DNA of 64,000 nt from Paludibacteraceae bacterium (GTDB lineage Bacteria; Bacteroidota; Bacteroidia; Bacteroidales; Paludibacteraceae): positions 1-64,000 of the forward strand of contig JAFTIM010000007.1 of NCBI GenBank assembly GCA_017456885.1, read 5' to 3'. The notes beneath the pieces were generated by a model. That model searched no databases and was not told the origin of the DNA. It worked only from the letters and a program-made list of their open reading frames with translations. Made by a program: the position numbers and the translations under genes. Below are positions 50,071 through 59,586 of this stretch, piece after piece; the stretch's first letter is position 1, and the number at the start of each line of letters is the position of its first letter.

Positions 50071-51342
50071 TTACTGCTCCACCAAACTTTTCTGCAAAGC
50101 TAAAAGTTGCTGATACTCTTCTTCTGAAATTTTTCCTTGCCTATACACATCATGTGCTATTGGCAAACGATTTACGTATTGAAGATATTTATTCATAGTT
50201 TCCGATTGCACAATGGAAACCGCATTATAGAACTGATGGTAAAACAAAGAATTCGAATCGAGCGTTTTGCTTACTTCATTGCAATAGCTTTGCACACTTT
50301 TGAAATACGGGAAAAGTTGAGCATGAGCTATTTCGTAATATTTGATTTCGCCGTTTTTAATTGCTTGAGTTGCAGGCAAAAGTTGTTCTCGAATCCAACT
50401 TGTAGTTTTGTCAATTAGAATTTGCTCTTGAGAAGTGTACTCGGAAGAAGATTTTTCTACCCAAACGGTATCTTTTTGCTCAATCACAATGGTGTCGGTT
50501 GTACGAGCTGTAATGGGTTTTGCAACGCTTTTTTCATAAACCAATATTGCCGAGGGGAGCAAAGCCAAAATAGCAAGAAAAACACCCAAAACAATGTAAG
50601 GGAAACGCTCACGTCGAACAATGGCTTTTTGTATTTGCTCAATGTTATCGTAACGTTTTTCACGATCAGTTTGTGTACAACGCTTTGCAATGGCGGTATA
50701 TTTTTTCGGGAAAACGAGTTGCAACATTTTCCCGAAAGCAAAAATATCGGTCCGGCAGTCCACATCTTTCGGAGCCAAGAGTTGCTCTGGAGCAGCGTAT
50801 TTTTTTGTTCCTGCAGCTTGTTTCAAAATAGCATAACCATCAGCGTCCGACAGCCCAAAGTCAATAATCTTAACATTGTTGCCATTGTGTGTAATGAGTA
50901 TGTTGCTCGGTTTGATGTCGCGATGAATTATTTGTTTGGAATGAATGTATTGCAACGCATCGAGAAGTTCTGAAATCACCTTTTTTCGAATAGAATTCGA
51001 TGGATTTTTCTTCAAAAAAACGTCCAACGTGTCGCCGTCGATATACTCCATCAGAATGGCAGGACCAATGCGAACATCATTCTCTTTTGCAATGGCTTTT
51101 ACAATGTTTGGATGGTCGAGCTGCGAGGTAAGTGCAAACTCCTTTTTCAGCAGTTCGATATAAACGGGATTGGCGCGGTGTTCGGCTTTCAACCCCTTGA
51201 GCAAGAACCATTTGCCCGAACGCTTTATTTTGAATATGCGATTGAATCCGCTACACGCCAATTCGGAGTAAGAGGTGAGCGTATCTTCCGCATCGAAAAA
51301 ATCGTTTTTTATAATGCCCGATGAAGAACTTTCTTGGTTCAT
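50071..51342 (-). CDS. Membrane-anchored Ser/Thr protein kinase
   Basis: 423 residues from ATG 51342 (MNQESSSSG). Hanks-type kinase domain ~25-245: Lys49 (WFLLKG), the C-helix Glu near 68, HRDIKPSN (140-147), IIDFGLSD (160-167) and APEQ. The domain is complete and should be active. A TM helix (~250-272, YIVLGVFLAILALLPSAILVY) leads to an outer helical domain of about 150 residues with no known ligand motif. It is oriented like the channel operon, which lies downstream, and is divergent from the 51465 gene. Confidence 0.9.
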   Translation of the reverse strand: MNQESSSSGIIKNDFFDAEDTLTSYSELACSGFNRIFKIKRSGKWFLLKGLKAEHRANPVYIELLKKEFALTSQLDHPNIVKAIAKENDVRIGPAILMEYIDGDTLDVFLKKNPSNSIRKKVISELLDALQYIHSKQIIHRDIKPSNILITHNGNNVKIIDFGLSDADGYAILKQAAGTKKYAAPEQLLAPKDVDCRTDIFAFGKMLQLVFPKKYTAIAKRCTQTDREKRYDNIEQIQKAIVRRERFPYIVLGVFLAILALLPSAILVYEKSVAKPITARTTDTIVIEQKDTVWVEKSSSEYTSQEQILIDKTTSWIREQLLPATQAIKNGEIKYYEIAHAQLFPYFKSVQSYCNEVSKTLDSNSLFYHQFYNAVSIVQSETMNKYLQYVNRLPIAHDVYRQGKISEEEYQQLLALQKSLVEQ

Positions 51343-51366
51343 ATACAATTCCAAATGGTTGTTTTG

Positions 51367-51374
51367 CAAAGATA
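51367..51374 (-). promoter_or_regulatory. Kinase promoter, -7 element
   Basis: Minus strand TATCTTTG, 24 bp before the kinase ATG. The shared 19-bp motif lies 26 bp further upstream. Confidence 0.6.
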
Positions 51375-51400
51375 CAACTTTACGCTATTCCTATAAAAAT

Positions 51401-51419
51401 AAGGACCAACAAGGACTTT
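51401..51419 (+). promoter_or_regulatory. 19-bp shared motif between kinase and 51465 gene
   Basis: AAGGACCAACAAGGACTTT, exact match to the minus-strand site at 49661-49643. Its last bases run into TTTG (51417-51420), a -33 element about 20 bp before ATTTTTG (51442-51448), the promoter of the 51465 gene. It could control both divergent genes. Confidence 0.65.
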
Positions 51420-51464
51420 GTATTTCTGTAATAAAGTTAGCATTTTTGCAAAAAATATTTTTGT

Positions 51465-52043
51465 ATGAATAAGAATTGTCCTGAAATCACGGAGTTGAAA
51501 AGTCGGGTAGAAACGCAATTGAAGCGAAAAGTGAAGACGCCGAACGATTTTATTTTTCTCGGCGGTGTCATTTGGGAACGTACGCACGAGACCATCAGCC
51601 CGACTACGCTGAAGCGTTTGTGGGGTTATATCGACGGTGCCGATAAAGCTCGCAACAGCACGTTGCGCATTTTGTCCCGTTTTCTTGGATTCGATGATTG
51701 GGATGACTTTTTGGAGCATCTTGATAAGACAAACGAACTTCAATCCGATTTTCTGTGTTCGCCACACATCAATGTGGCCGATTTGCAAGTAGGTGAACGT
51801 GTGGAAGTGTCGTGGTTGCCCAATCGACACTGCCTGTTTCGCTATTTGGGTGATCAAAAATTTGTGGTGGAGCAATCCGAAAATTCCAAACTGATGGTAG
51901 GAGCTACTTTTGTATGTTCGTTTTTTATTCTGCACGAACCACTTTATATCTCTTGTTTGGTACAAGGAAAAAATCCGCCTGTCGATTTTGTGGCGGGCAA
52001 CAAAGATGGGCTTTCGGAAATTACTCGGCTCTCTGCCAAGTAA
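51465..52043 (+). CDS. Bacteroidota-specific regulator-like protein
   Basis: 192 residues. The N-terminal ~85 residues have an HTH-like helical pattern: ITELKSRVETQLKRKVKTPNDFIFLGGVIWERTHETISPTTLKRLWGYIDG...NSTLRILSRFLGFDDWDDFL. This domain is common in Bacteroidota and often accompanies signalling genes. The C-terminal ~100 residues are beta-rich (VGERVEVSWLPNRHCLFRYLGDQKFVVEQSENSKLMVG), resembling a small ligand-binding barrel. Its promoter contains the shared 19-bp motif. The family is known to me only as hypothetical. Confidence 0.65.
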   Translation: MNKNCPEITELKSRVETQLKRKVKTPNDFIFLGGVIWERTHETISPTTLKRLWGYIDGADKARNSTLRILSRFLGFDDWDDFLEHLDKTNELQSDFLCSPHINVADLQVGERVEVSWLPNRHCLFRYLGDQKFVVEQSENSKLMVGATFVCSFFILHEPLYISCLVQGKNPPVDFVAGNKDGLSEITRLSAK

Positions 52044-52073
52044 AAAACGACCTTGAATTCAAGGTCGTTTTTT
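52042..52073. terminator. Perfect palindromic bidirectional terminator
   Basis: A6-CGACCTTGAA paired with TTCAAGGTCG-T6, a 32-bp perfect palindrome between the convergent 51465 and beta-galactosidase genes. Confidence 0.88.
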
Positions 52074-52091
52074 GTCTTGCAGTTCTCTCTT

Positions 52092-54587
52092 TTATTTACT
52101 TTGCAATGTGATTTTTGCTTTTTTTACCCCTTTTGCAGAGGCTTCAAAGGTGATTTCTCCCGCCATTTCGCCTGCTTGAACAATAGCTGTTAGTTCACCG
52201 CTGAAAAGGGTCATTTGCGGTAAATGGAATTGTTCCAAACTCGTGGTTTTACCATTGGCAGCGGCACGATATTTTCCAGCTCCTTTCACTTTGAATTTTA
52301 TTTGGCGGCTATCATCGGGGCACAGATTGCCGTCTTTGTCCACAACACGTACGCGAATAAACGATAAGTCGTTGCCGTCGGCATTGAGGCAGGTGCGGTC
52401 GGCCACCAATTCGATGCGATGAGGTTTACCGGCAGTGTGAATTTCTTTCTCCTCGGCAATGTTTCCTTGTGCATCGTAGGCGATTACTTTAAGTGTGCCC
52501 GGTTCGTATTTTGTGTCCATCCACATCAGGCGGTAATGCCGCTGACGTACCAAAGAATCCAATGCAGCGTCGGTTCCCGATTCGTTTAAATCAATATCCG
52601 TTACCTTGTGCTGAATGCCTTGACTTTTGCCGTTGATAAACAACTCCGCCGATGGGTACGAGGTGTAAACGAATACGGGAGTTGTTTCGCCTTCGCGTCC
52701 GGGCCACGTCCAATGAGGGAGCAAATGCAGTGTCGCATCCGTTTTGTTCCAATAACTGCGATAAAGGTAGTAGCGGTCTTTCGGAATGCCCGCCAAGTCG
52801 ATAATGCCGAAAAGCGAACTATGGCTTGGCCAATCTTCGTAATACGGGGTCGGTTCGCCTAAGTAGTCGAATCCCGTCCATACAAATTCGCCCATGCAAT
52901 AGTGGAGTTTTTCGTATTGGATAAAATCGTCGTCGGCAAGGCAACCCCAGCCCACGTGTTCCACGTCGTAGCCCGAAGCCTGATGGTCGTCGTATTTGGC
53001 CATGCGTTTGCGTACAACGGGAAATTTGTAAACGCCTCGCGAGCTCAATCCCGAGGTGGTTTCGCTGCCGAGTAAAAGTCGCTGTGGCAGTTTCTGATAA
53101 TTTTGTTGGTACTTGTGCGAGCGGTAATTGAATCCTGCAATATCCATTACGGCTGCAAAATTGTTGTTGACTACGGCGTCGGGGTTGTCCATTCCCTGTG
53201 TGACGGGGCGTGTCGGGTCTTCGCGATGGCAGATGTCTTGCAACATTTTGGCAGTTTTGCATTCATCTTCGATACCTTGGTTGGGAACTTCGTTGCCGAT
53301 GCACCACATTACAATGCTCGGATTGTTGCGATAGTGATGAATCAAATTTGTCAAATCGCGTTCTACCCATTCGTCGAAAAAGCGGTTATAACCGTTTTTG
53401 CATTTGGCTATTTGCCATTCGTCGAACGACTCGGCCATGAGCATCATCCCCATCTCGTCGCAAGCCTCTACCAATTCGGGTGCAGGCATATTGTGCGAGG
53501 TACGAATGGCATTGCACCCCATATCTTTCAGAATGCGAATCTGACGGCGTATGGCAGCCGTGTTGACGGCGGCGCCAAGCGGTCCGAGGTCGTGATGATT
53601 GCAAACGCCTTTGAAAATGATTTTTTCGCCATTCATGAAAAAACCCTCGTCGGGACGAAGTTCCAACGAACGAATGCCGAAGCGGGTAGAGTAGCAGTCT
53701 TTCAAAATGCCGTTTTCGTACACCTCCGATTTTGCAACGTATAAATTCGGGTGCTCTACCGACCATAGAGCAGGATTTTCCACTACGAAATTTTGCTCAA
53801 ATCTGTTTTTATCGTATTTGTTTAGCTTTGTTTCTGCTGTGGCTACAACGTTGTTTGCCGCATCAAAAATGGAGGTTTTGAGCAGCAATGTCTGCCAATC
53901 GGTAGTTTGTGCGTATTCCACCTTTGTTTGAAGATGAATTTTTGCGTAATCGCTTGTTACAACGGGAGTTGTGAGGTACGTTCCCCAAACGGGGATGTGT
54001 GTTTTTTCGGTAACAATCAGATGTACGTTGCGATAGATGCCCGCACCCGGATACCAACGCGACGACTCGGGCTGGTTTTCCAATCGGACAGCCAAGGTGT
54101 TTTTCCCGTTAGCCGATACAAAATCGGTAATATCCACCACAAACGAATTGTAGCCGTATTTCCATTCGCCAGCCTTTTGTCCGTTGACAAAAATTTGTGG
54201 TTCGCTCATGGCTCCGTCGAAAAGCAATTCCACTTGTTTGCCGTCGGTCGATTTTGGAGTATCGAATTGCAACCGATACCAACCTACACCCACAAAAGGC
54301 AATCCGCCTGTGCGTCCGGCGTGTTCAAGAGCATCTTTTTGCCCGTCTTGCACAATGGCAACGTGCTGTTTGTCGTTTTGAGAACTGAAAGGCCCGTAAA
54401 TAGCCCAATCGTGCGGCACCGTTACCGATTGCCATTTGCTGTCATTGATAGTTGTTTCAGAAAATCGGGAATCGTCTTCTCGAGTGAATTTCCAACCCTT
54501 TTCCAGCAATGACTCGGTACGGACGTTGTCCGCATTTGTCATGGCAAATAATCCTAAAGCGATAGCTACTCCAACTAATTTTTTCAT
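52092..54587 (-). CDS. Glycoside hydrolase family 2 enzyme (beta-galactosidase-like)
   Basis: 831 residues from ATG 54587, with a signal peptide (MKKLVGVAIALGLFAMTNA). An N-terminal jelly-roll sugar-binding domain (WKFTREDD...VPHDWAI...GWYRLQF) is followed by an Ig-like domain and the TIM barrel, with general acid WCIGNEVPNQG and nucleophile LLGSETTSGL. Two C-terminal Ig-like domains follow (DUF4982/GH2-like). It probably removes beta-linked galactose or a related sugar in the periplasm. No SusC/SusD pair is adjacent. A strong promoter lies upstream; a terminator lies downstream. Confidence 0.9.
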   Translation of the reverse strand: MKKLVGVAIALGLFAMTNADNVRTESLLEKGWKFTREDDSRFSETTINDSKWQSVTVPHDWAIYGPFSSQNDKQHVAIVQDGQKDALEHAGRTGGLPFVGVGWYRLQFDTPKSTDGKQVELLFDGAMSEPQIFVNGQKAGEWKYGYNSFVVDITDFVSANGKNTLAVRLENQPESSRWYPGAGIYRNVHLIVTEKTHIPVWGTYLTTPVVTSDYAKIHLQTKVEYAQTTDWQTLLLKTSIFDAANNVVATAETKLNKYDKNRFEQNFVVENPALWSVEHPNLYVAKSEVYENGILKDCYSTRFGIRSLELRPDEGFFMNGEKIIFKGVCNHHDLGPLGAAVNTAAIRRQIRILKDMGCNAIRTSHNMPAPELVEACDEMGMMLMAESFDEWQIAKCKNGYNRFFDEWVERDLTNLIHHYRNNPSIVMWCIGNEVPNQGIEDECKTAKMLQDICHREDPTRPVTQGMDNPDAVVNNNFAAVMDIAGFNYRSHKYQQNYQKLPQRLLLGSETTSGLSSRGVYKFPVVRKRMAKYDDHQASGYDVEHVGWGCLADDDFIQYEKLHYCMGEFVWTGFDYLGEPTPYYEDWPSHSSLFGIIDLAGIPKDRYYLYRSYWNKTDATLHLLPHWTWPGREGETTPVFVYTSYPSAELFINGKSQGIQHKVTDIDLNESGTDAALDSLVRQRHYRLMWMDTKYEPGTLKVIAYDAQGNIAEEKEIHTAGKPHRIELVADRTCLNADGNDLSFIRVRVVDKDGNLCPDDSRQIKFKVKGAGKYRAAANGKTTSLEQFHLPQMTLFSGELTAIVQAGEMAGEITFEASAKGVKKAKITLQSK

Positions 54588-54610
54588 ACTGATAGAAATT
54601 GAAATTTGAA

Positions 54611-54618
54611 CAAAGATA
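54611..54618 (-). promoter_or_regulatory. Promoter -7 element of GH2 gene
   Basis: Minus strand TATCTTTG, 23 bp before ATG 54587, preceded by an ATTG about 20 bp upstream as the -33 part. Confidence 0.65.
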
Positions 54619-54683
54619 AGGTTTTTTACCATCATCTGCAATCTTTGTTTTTGTGTGCAACGGGCAATAAGTTATGAACAATG

Positions 54684-54715
54684 TTTGCTGAAAAAGTTTG
54701 ATTCTCGTAAATTTG
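54684..54715 (+). promoter_or_regulatory. Promoter of TPR-dedA-aroE-dsbD cluster
   Basis: TTTG (54684-54687), a 20-bp spacer, and TAAATTTG (54708-54715): a close match to the full Bacteroidota consensus, 18 bp before ATG 54734. Confidence 0.7.
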
Positions 54716-54733
54716 CAGAAATCAATTCTTACG

Positions 54734-56164
54734 ATGAGAAAAAATAATGATTTTCAGAAACCGAGTCAAGAGGAGTTGGATGCCGTTCGTCGGTACGAAC
54801 ATGCCAACCGAAATGCTTATTTCGATGCTGAAGAGTTTGCAATGATAGTGGAACATTATCTTGACAAAGATGACGACTACAAAGCATCGGAGGCTTTGAA
54901 AGCAGGTTTGAGATTGCATCCCGATTCTGAAGAACTGAAACTGAAAGAAGCACAAATGTTGTTCGTTTCGGGCAATTACAATCAGGCTTTGAAAGTGCTG
55001 ATGAACGAGGTAAATCCCGACGATTCGGAAGCCTTGTTTTGGCGAGGCAATATTCTTGTGCAGAAAGGCGAAATAGAACAAGCGGTTGCTGTGTTTGATA
55101 AGTTGTTGGAGCAGGAAAAAAACGATGAATATTTCGATGATCTTTGTTACGATATTGCTCGTACTTTTAAAAATGAGGAATATTTTACATTTGCATTGCC
55201 CTATTTGGAAAAAGGCTTAAAATTCAATCCGAAGAATACCAATTTGCTGTTTCATTATATTACTTTAGCTACGCTGCTGACACAATATGAGTTGGCAAAA
55301 AAGTTGATAAACAGGATATTAGATGATAATCCGTATCATCAGTATGCATGGTATCTGTTGGCGGAAGTTTGCATTTTTCAGGAAAATTACCCTGATGCGT
55401 TGGAGGCGGTGGAGTATGCCGTTTTGCTTGACAAAAAGGATTTCGCTGCATGGCGACAAAAGGGGAGAATACTTTACGAGTTGAAACGTTATGCCGAGGC
55501 AGTTGTTTGTTTTAAACGTATGCTGGATTTGTCGCAGAGCTTTGAAGTACATGCCGAAGCGTATGCTTTAATAGGCGATAGTTACGAACAAGCGGAGGAT
55601 TTTGAAACGGCGTTGTATTATTATCAGGAGTGCATAAAAATAAATCAGATATTGAGGGTGGACGACATGGAGGTTTTGGTGGCGTGTTTGTATTGCATGT
55701 TGGAGCTGGAACGCTATGCCGAGTGTGAAACTTTTGCCGAAAAACTTATAAAACAGTATCCCGACGTTAGCGATATTTATTGTTACTATGCCGATGCCTG
55801 CTTAAATTTAGACAAAGATGAAAAGGCAAAAAACGCATATCAAAAATCGCTTGAACTGAATCCGAATCAGCCTTCTTCGTGGGTCGCTTTGGGTAATATC
55901 TATTTTGAAACGGACGATTTTGAGGAGGCGTTAAAATGCTATTTAAAGGCTTACGACCTTGATGCCGAAACCGAAAACATAAACCTGTTTTTGGCAATGA
56001 CCTATTATAAAATGGGTGAGGAAAAGAATGCAATAAAATTTTTAACGACCGCATATAATGCAAATAATCAGTCGGTTAATGTGTTTTTGGAAATTTGTCC
56101 TGAAGGATATGAGTTTGCAACTCTTTTTTTAGAAAACCTAAATTCGAATAATGATGAGAAATAA
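54734..56164 (+). CDS. TPR-repeat protein
   Basis: 476 residues from ATG 54734 (MRKNNDFQKP); upstream in-frame codons lie in the promoter. No signal peptide. It has at least eight tetratricopeptide repeats, such as SEALFWRGNILVQKGEIEQAVAVFDKLLEQ and PSSWVALGNIYFETDDFEEALKCYLKAYDLD. A cytoplasmic scaffold protein of a type common in Bacteroidota; no partner is known. Its 3' end overlaps the dedA-like start by 14 bp. Confidence 0.85.
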   Translation: MRKNNDFQKPSQEELDAVRRYEHANRNAYFDAEEFAMIVEHYLDKDDDYKASEALKAGLRLHPDSEELKLKEAQMLFVSGNYNQALKVLMNEVNPDDSEALFWRGNILVQKGEIEQAVAVFDKLLEQEKNDEYFDDLCYDIARTFKNEEYFTFALPYLEKGLKFNPKNTNLLFHYITLATLLTQYELAKKLINRILDDNPYHQYAWYLLAEVCIFQENYPDALEAVEYAVLLDKKDFAAWRQKGRILYELKRYAEAVVCFKRMLDLSQSFEVHAEAYALIGDSYEQAEDFETALYYYQECIKINQILRVDDMEVLVACLYCMLELERYAECETFAEKLIKQYPDVSDIYCYYADACLNLDKDEKAKNAYQKSLELNPNQPSSWVALGNIYFETDDFEEALKCYLKAYDLDAETENINLFLAMTYYKMGEEKNAIKFLTTAYNANNQSVNVFLEICPEGYEFATLFLENLNSNNDEK

Positions 56165-56882
56165 ACTCGCTTTGATTTTCGTATGTTGCTCTTTGTGTGC
56201 GTTTGCTTCTGCAAAAAATGATACAATTGAGAATGTGTCTTTGTTGCAACGAGTGGAGCAGTGGTACGGTGAGAATATGAACTACTTTAGCATCACCGCT
56301 TTGATGACGGTGGAGAGTTCGTTTGTGCCGTTTCCGTCGGAAATAGTGATTCCGCCTGCAGTGTATGTGGCAGGGCGTGCCGACAGCAGTTTGAATGCAA
56401 CCCCGTCGTATCTTGTAAATGTATTGTTGATAGTTTTGTTTGGTACTTTGGGTGCTATCTTGGGAGCTATAATCAATTATTTGTTGGCAATGTGGCTCGG
56501 GCGACCTATTATTTACAAATTTGCCGATAGCAAAATCGGACGATTGTGTTTGTTGAGCGGGGAAAAGATACAAAAGGCGGAAGATTATTTCAACGAACAT
56601 GGTCGAATGTCCACATTCGTAGGGCGTTTGATACCCGGCATCAGGCAACTTATATCAATTCCTGCCGGTTTGGCAAAAATGAATTTTTGGACTTTTTTGG
56701 GCTTTACGGCATTGGGTGCTGGCATTTGGAATTCGGTATTGGCACTTTTGGGATACATAGCACATGGTCAGGCCGACCTTATAAATAAATACAGTCACGA
56801 AATATCGGTTGTGATTTTGGCACTGTTTGCATTGTGTGTGCTTTGGTTTGTTGTAAAACGATTTGTAAAAAAAAGACGGTAG
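56151..56882 (+). CDS. DedA-family (SNARE-associated/VTT domain) membrane protein
   Basis: 243 residues with a start of MMRN or MRN (56151 or 56154). A cleavable-looking N-terminus (~1-21) is followed by the DedA pattern: VESSFVPFPSEIVIPPAVYVAG, GAILGAIINYLLAMWLGRP, and the signature FVGRLIPGIRQLISIPAGLAKMNFWTFLGFTALGAGIWNSVLALLGY. These proteins act as scramblase- or flippase-like transporters of lipid carriers such as undecaprenyl phosphate, or of phosphatidylethanolamine, and need proton motive force. Substrate here is unknown. Confidence 0.92.
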   Translation: MMRNKLALIFVCCSLCAFASAKNDTIENVSLLQRVEQWYGENMNYFSITALMTVESSFVPFPSEIVIPPAVYVAGRADSSLNATPSYLVNVLLIVLFGTLGAILGAIINYLLAMWLGRPIIYKFADSKIGRLCLLSGEKIQKAEDYFNEHGRMSTFVGRLIPGIRQLISIPAGLAKMNFWTFLGFTALGAGIWNSVLALLGYIAHGQADLINKYSHEISVVILALFALCVLWFVVKRFVKKRR

Positions 56883-56886
56883 TTTT

Positions 56887-57624
56887 ATGCGAAAATTCGG
56901 ATTGATAGGTAAAACTCTTGTTCATTCTTTTTCGAAAAAATACTTTACGGAAAAGTTTGAACGAGAGGCTGTTGATGCCAATTACGAACTTTATTCGATA
57001 GCAAATGTCGATTCGCTTCGGCAGTTTGTTCAAGAGCATTCGCTATGCGGATTGAACGTTACGATTCCTTACAAACAAGATGTGATACCGTTGTTGGACG
57101 AAATAGACAGCGAGGCACAAATGGTTGGGGCTGTGAATGTTATAAAAATAAAAAGAGAGGGCGAGCGCTTGTGTTTAAAAGGCTTTAACACCGATGTTGT
57201 CGGCTTTAGAAATTCGCTGAAACCGTTGCTGAAGCCTTGGCACACTTCGGCGTTGGTGCTTGGCACGGGAGGTGCTTCGAAAGCGGTTTTGTATGTGTTG
57301 GAAAATTTGGGCATAGCGGCTCGTTGCGTTTCGCGGCAGAAGCGTGAGGGAATGCTTACATACGAAACTCTTGATGCCGATGTGATGCGTCGTAATACGT
57401 TGATAGTGAATACAACACCTTTGGGCACTTTCCCGAATGTGGAAACTTGTCCCGACATTCCGTATCGGTTGCTGACCGAAAAACATATGCTTTTCGATTT
57501 GGTGTACAATCCGGAGCAAACTTTGTTTATGAAAAAGGGATTACAAAATGGGGCTGCGGTAAAAAATGGTTATGAAATGCTTGTAGGACAAGCAGAAGCC
57601 TCGTGGCGTATTTGGAATTTATAA
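56887..57624 (+). CDS. aroE: Shikimate dehydrogenase
   Basis: 245 residues, slightly short, as is usual in Bacteroidota. Shikimate-binding: GLIGKTLVHSFSKKYF (S-x-S) and LNVTIPYKQDVIPLLDE with catalytic Lys; INVIK-like loop AVNVIK; GFNTDVVGF (D). Rossmann motif LVLGTGGASKAVLYVLE. C-terminal VNTTPLGTFP and DLVYNPEQT. It reduces 3-dehydroshikimate with NADPH. It starts 4 bp after dedA. Confidence 0.95.
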   Translation: MRKFGLIGKTLVHSFSKKYFTEKFEREAVDANYELYSIANVDSLRQFVQEHSLCGLNVTIPYKQDVIPLLDEIDSEAQMVGAVNVIKIKREGERLCLKGFNTDVVGFRNSLKPLLKPWHTSALVLGTGGASKAVLYVLENLGIAARCVSRQKREGMLTYETLDADVMRRNTLIVNTTPLGTFPNVETCPDIPYRLLTEKHMLFDLVYNPEQTLFMKKGLQNGAAVKNGYEMLVGQAEASWRIWNL

Positions 57625-57628
57625 AAAT

Positions 57629-59581
57629 ATGATGACGATGAAAAAAACAGTAATTATCGGCTATTTGTTGCTATTTCCATGGTTGTTGTCCGCTCAAATA
57701 TTGGAACCAATAACGTGGACTGTTACAGGGAATGCAAAGAACGACACGCTTTTTGAGGTTGTGTTTAATGCAAAAATAGAGAAGGGTTGGCACTTGTATG
57801 CCACAGAGTTGCCACAAGGAGGTCCGGTGGCTACACAATTCCATTTCGACCGACTGCAAGATGCGGCATTGCAAGGTGATATTCTTGCCTCGAGAGCGGC
57901 TGAAAAGTCGTTCGACGAGAATTTCCAAATGCAATTGCAATGGTACGAAAAAGAAGTTTCGTTTACTCAACTTGTGAAGGTGCAAGATGGCTTTGTGATT
58001 GCCGGAAATGTGGAGTTTATGGGGTGCAACGACAATACATGCTTACCTCCGTCGCATGTGGATTTTTCTTTTGGGGCAGAGCCTCAAACCCCGATAGGCT
58101 TGTCGGAAATTGCCACGCCATTTTTGCCGTTGTCGGCGGAAACGACCGATTTATGGACTCCCGTAGTTGATGAATTGAGAAGTTTCGATACGCAGGGTTC
58201 CGCCTCCACCGACAACTCGCTTTGGTGGATTTTTATAAAAGGGTTGTTGGGCGGATTTATTGCATTGCTTACGCCTTGTGTTTGGCCTATTATACCGATG
58301 ACGGTGAGTTTTTTTCTGAAAAAATCGAAAAACAAAAAGAAAGGTATTCTTGATGCTTCTCTCTTTGGAGTGTCCATCATTTTTATATATCTGTTTTTGG
58401 GAATTGTGATTACGCTGATTTTTGGAGCGAGTGCACTGAATAGTCTTTCTACGAATGCCGTCTTCAACATATTCTTTTTCTTGTTGTTGGTGTTGTTTGC
58501 CGTTTCGTTTTTTGGAGCGTTCGAAATCACGTTGCCCGCATCGTGGAGTACTAAGATAAATGCAAAATCCGAATCGACAACAGGATTCTTAAGCGTGCTT
58601 TTGATGGCATTTACGTTGGTGTTGGTGTCGTTTTCGTGTACGGGACCTATTATCGGCACGTTGCTCGTCGATGTGTCGGTGAACGGCTCGTTGCTTGCAC
58701 CTGCCGTCGGGATGGGTGGTTTTGCACTTGCTTTGGCGTTGCCGTTTACGTTGTTTGCCATGTTTCCCACTTGGTTGAAATCGTTGCCAAAGTCGGGAGG
58801 TTGGCTCAATTCCGTAAAAGTCGTTTTGGGTTTCTTGGAATTGGCTTTTGCACTGAAGTTTCTGTCGGTAGCCGACTTGGCTTATGGTTGGCACATTCTC
58901 GACCGTGAAACGTTTTTGGTGCTTTGGATTGTGATATTCGCTTTGCTGGGCTTCTATTTGCTTGGAAAAATCAAGTTCCCGCACGATTCGGAGTTGAAAC
59001 ATGTCTCGGTGCCGCGTTTCTTTTTGAGTTTGATTTCGTTGGCTTTTGCCGTGTACTTGGTTCCGGGACTTTGGGGAGCGCCTCTGAAATCGGTTAGTGC
59101 GTTCATTCCGCCGCTTTCTACACAAGATTTTAATATGTACGACAAGGAAACACATACTGTATTTAATGATTACGAACAAGGTATGAATTATGCGAAAAAA
59201 GCGAACAAACCCGTATTGATCGACTTTTCAGGGTATGGCTGTGTAAATTGCCGCAAAATGGAATCGGCGGTTTTAACGAACAATCAGGTGAATGAAATGC
59301 TTACCGATGAGTTCGTACTGATTACGCTTTTTGTTGACGACAAGACTTCTTTAGAAAGTCCTATGACGATAGTGGAGCAAGGTAAAGAGCGCATTTTGAC
59401 TACGGTCGGCGATAAAAACAGCTATTTGCAGCGTTTTAAATTTGGGGCGAATGCACAACCTTTTTATGTGATTTTAAATCCGCAAGGAGAACCGTTGGCG
59501 GGAAGTTTCTCTTTTGATGATAACCCGCAACATTTTATTGATTATTTGAATGTGGGATTGAAAAATATGAAAAAATATTGA
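57629..59581 (+). CDS. Thiol:disulfide interchange protein DsbD-like
   Basis: 650 residues. Signal peptide (~1-23), then an N-terminal periplasmic domain of the DsbD-alpha type (VEFMGCNDNTCLPP with two Cys), eight TM helices with LLTPCVWPIIPM and FSCTGPIIG carrying the membrane cysteines, and a C-terminal thioredoxin domain with the active site GCVNCRKME (~536-544). Electrons pass from cytoplasmic thioredoxin to periplasmic substrates. All three Cys pairs are present. It starts 4 bp after aroE and ends 5 bp before the next gene. Confidence 0.95.
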   Translation: MMTMKKTVIIGYLLLFPWLLSAQILEPITWTVTGNAKNDTLFEVVFNAKIEKGWHLYATELPQGGPVATQFHFDRLQDAALQGDILASRAAEKSFDENFQMQLQWYEKEVSFTQLVKVQDGFVIAGNVEFMGCNDNTCLPPSHVDFSFGAEPQTPIGLSEIATPFLPLSAETTDLWTPVVDELRSFDTQGSASTDNSLWWIFIKGLLGGFIALLTPCVWPIIPMTVSFFLKKSKNKKKGILDASLFGVSIIFIYLFLGIVITLIFGASALNSLSTNAVFNIFFFLLLVLFAVSFFGAFEITLPASWSTKINAKSESTTGFLSVLLMAFTLVLVSFSCTGPIIGTLLVDVSVNGSLLAPAVGMGGFALALALPFTLFAMFPTWLKSLPKSGGWLNSVKVVLGFLELAFALKFLSVADLAYGWHILDRETFLVLWIVIFALLGFYLLGKIKFPHDSELKHVSVPRFFLSLISLAFAVYLVPGLWGAPLKSVSAFIPPLSTQDFNMYDKETHTVFNDYEQGMNYAKKANKPVLIDFSGYGCVNCRKMESAVLTNNQVNEMLTDEFVLITLFVDDKTSLESPMTIVEQGKERILTTVGDKNSYLQRFKFGANAQPFYVILNPQGEPLAGSFSFDDNPQHFIDYLNVGLKNMKKY

Positions 59582-59586
59582 TAATT

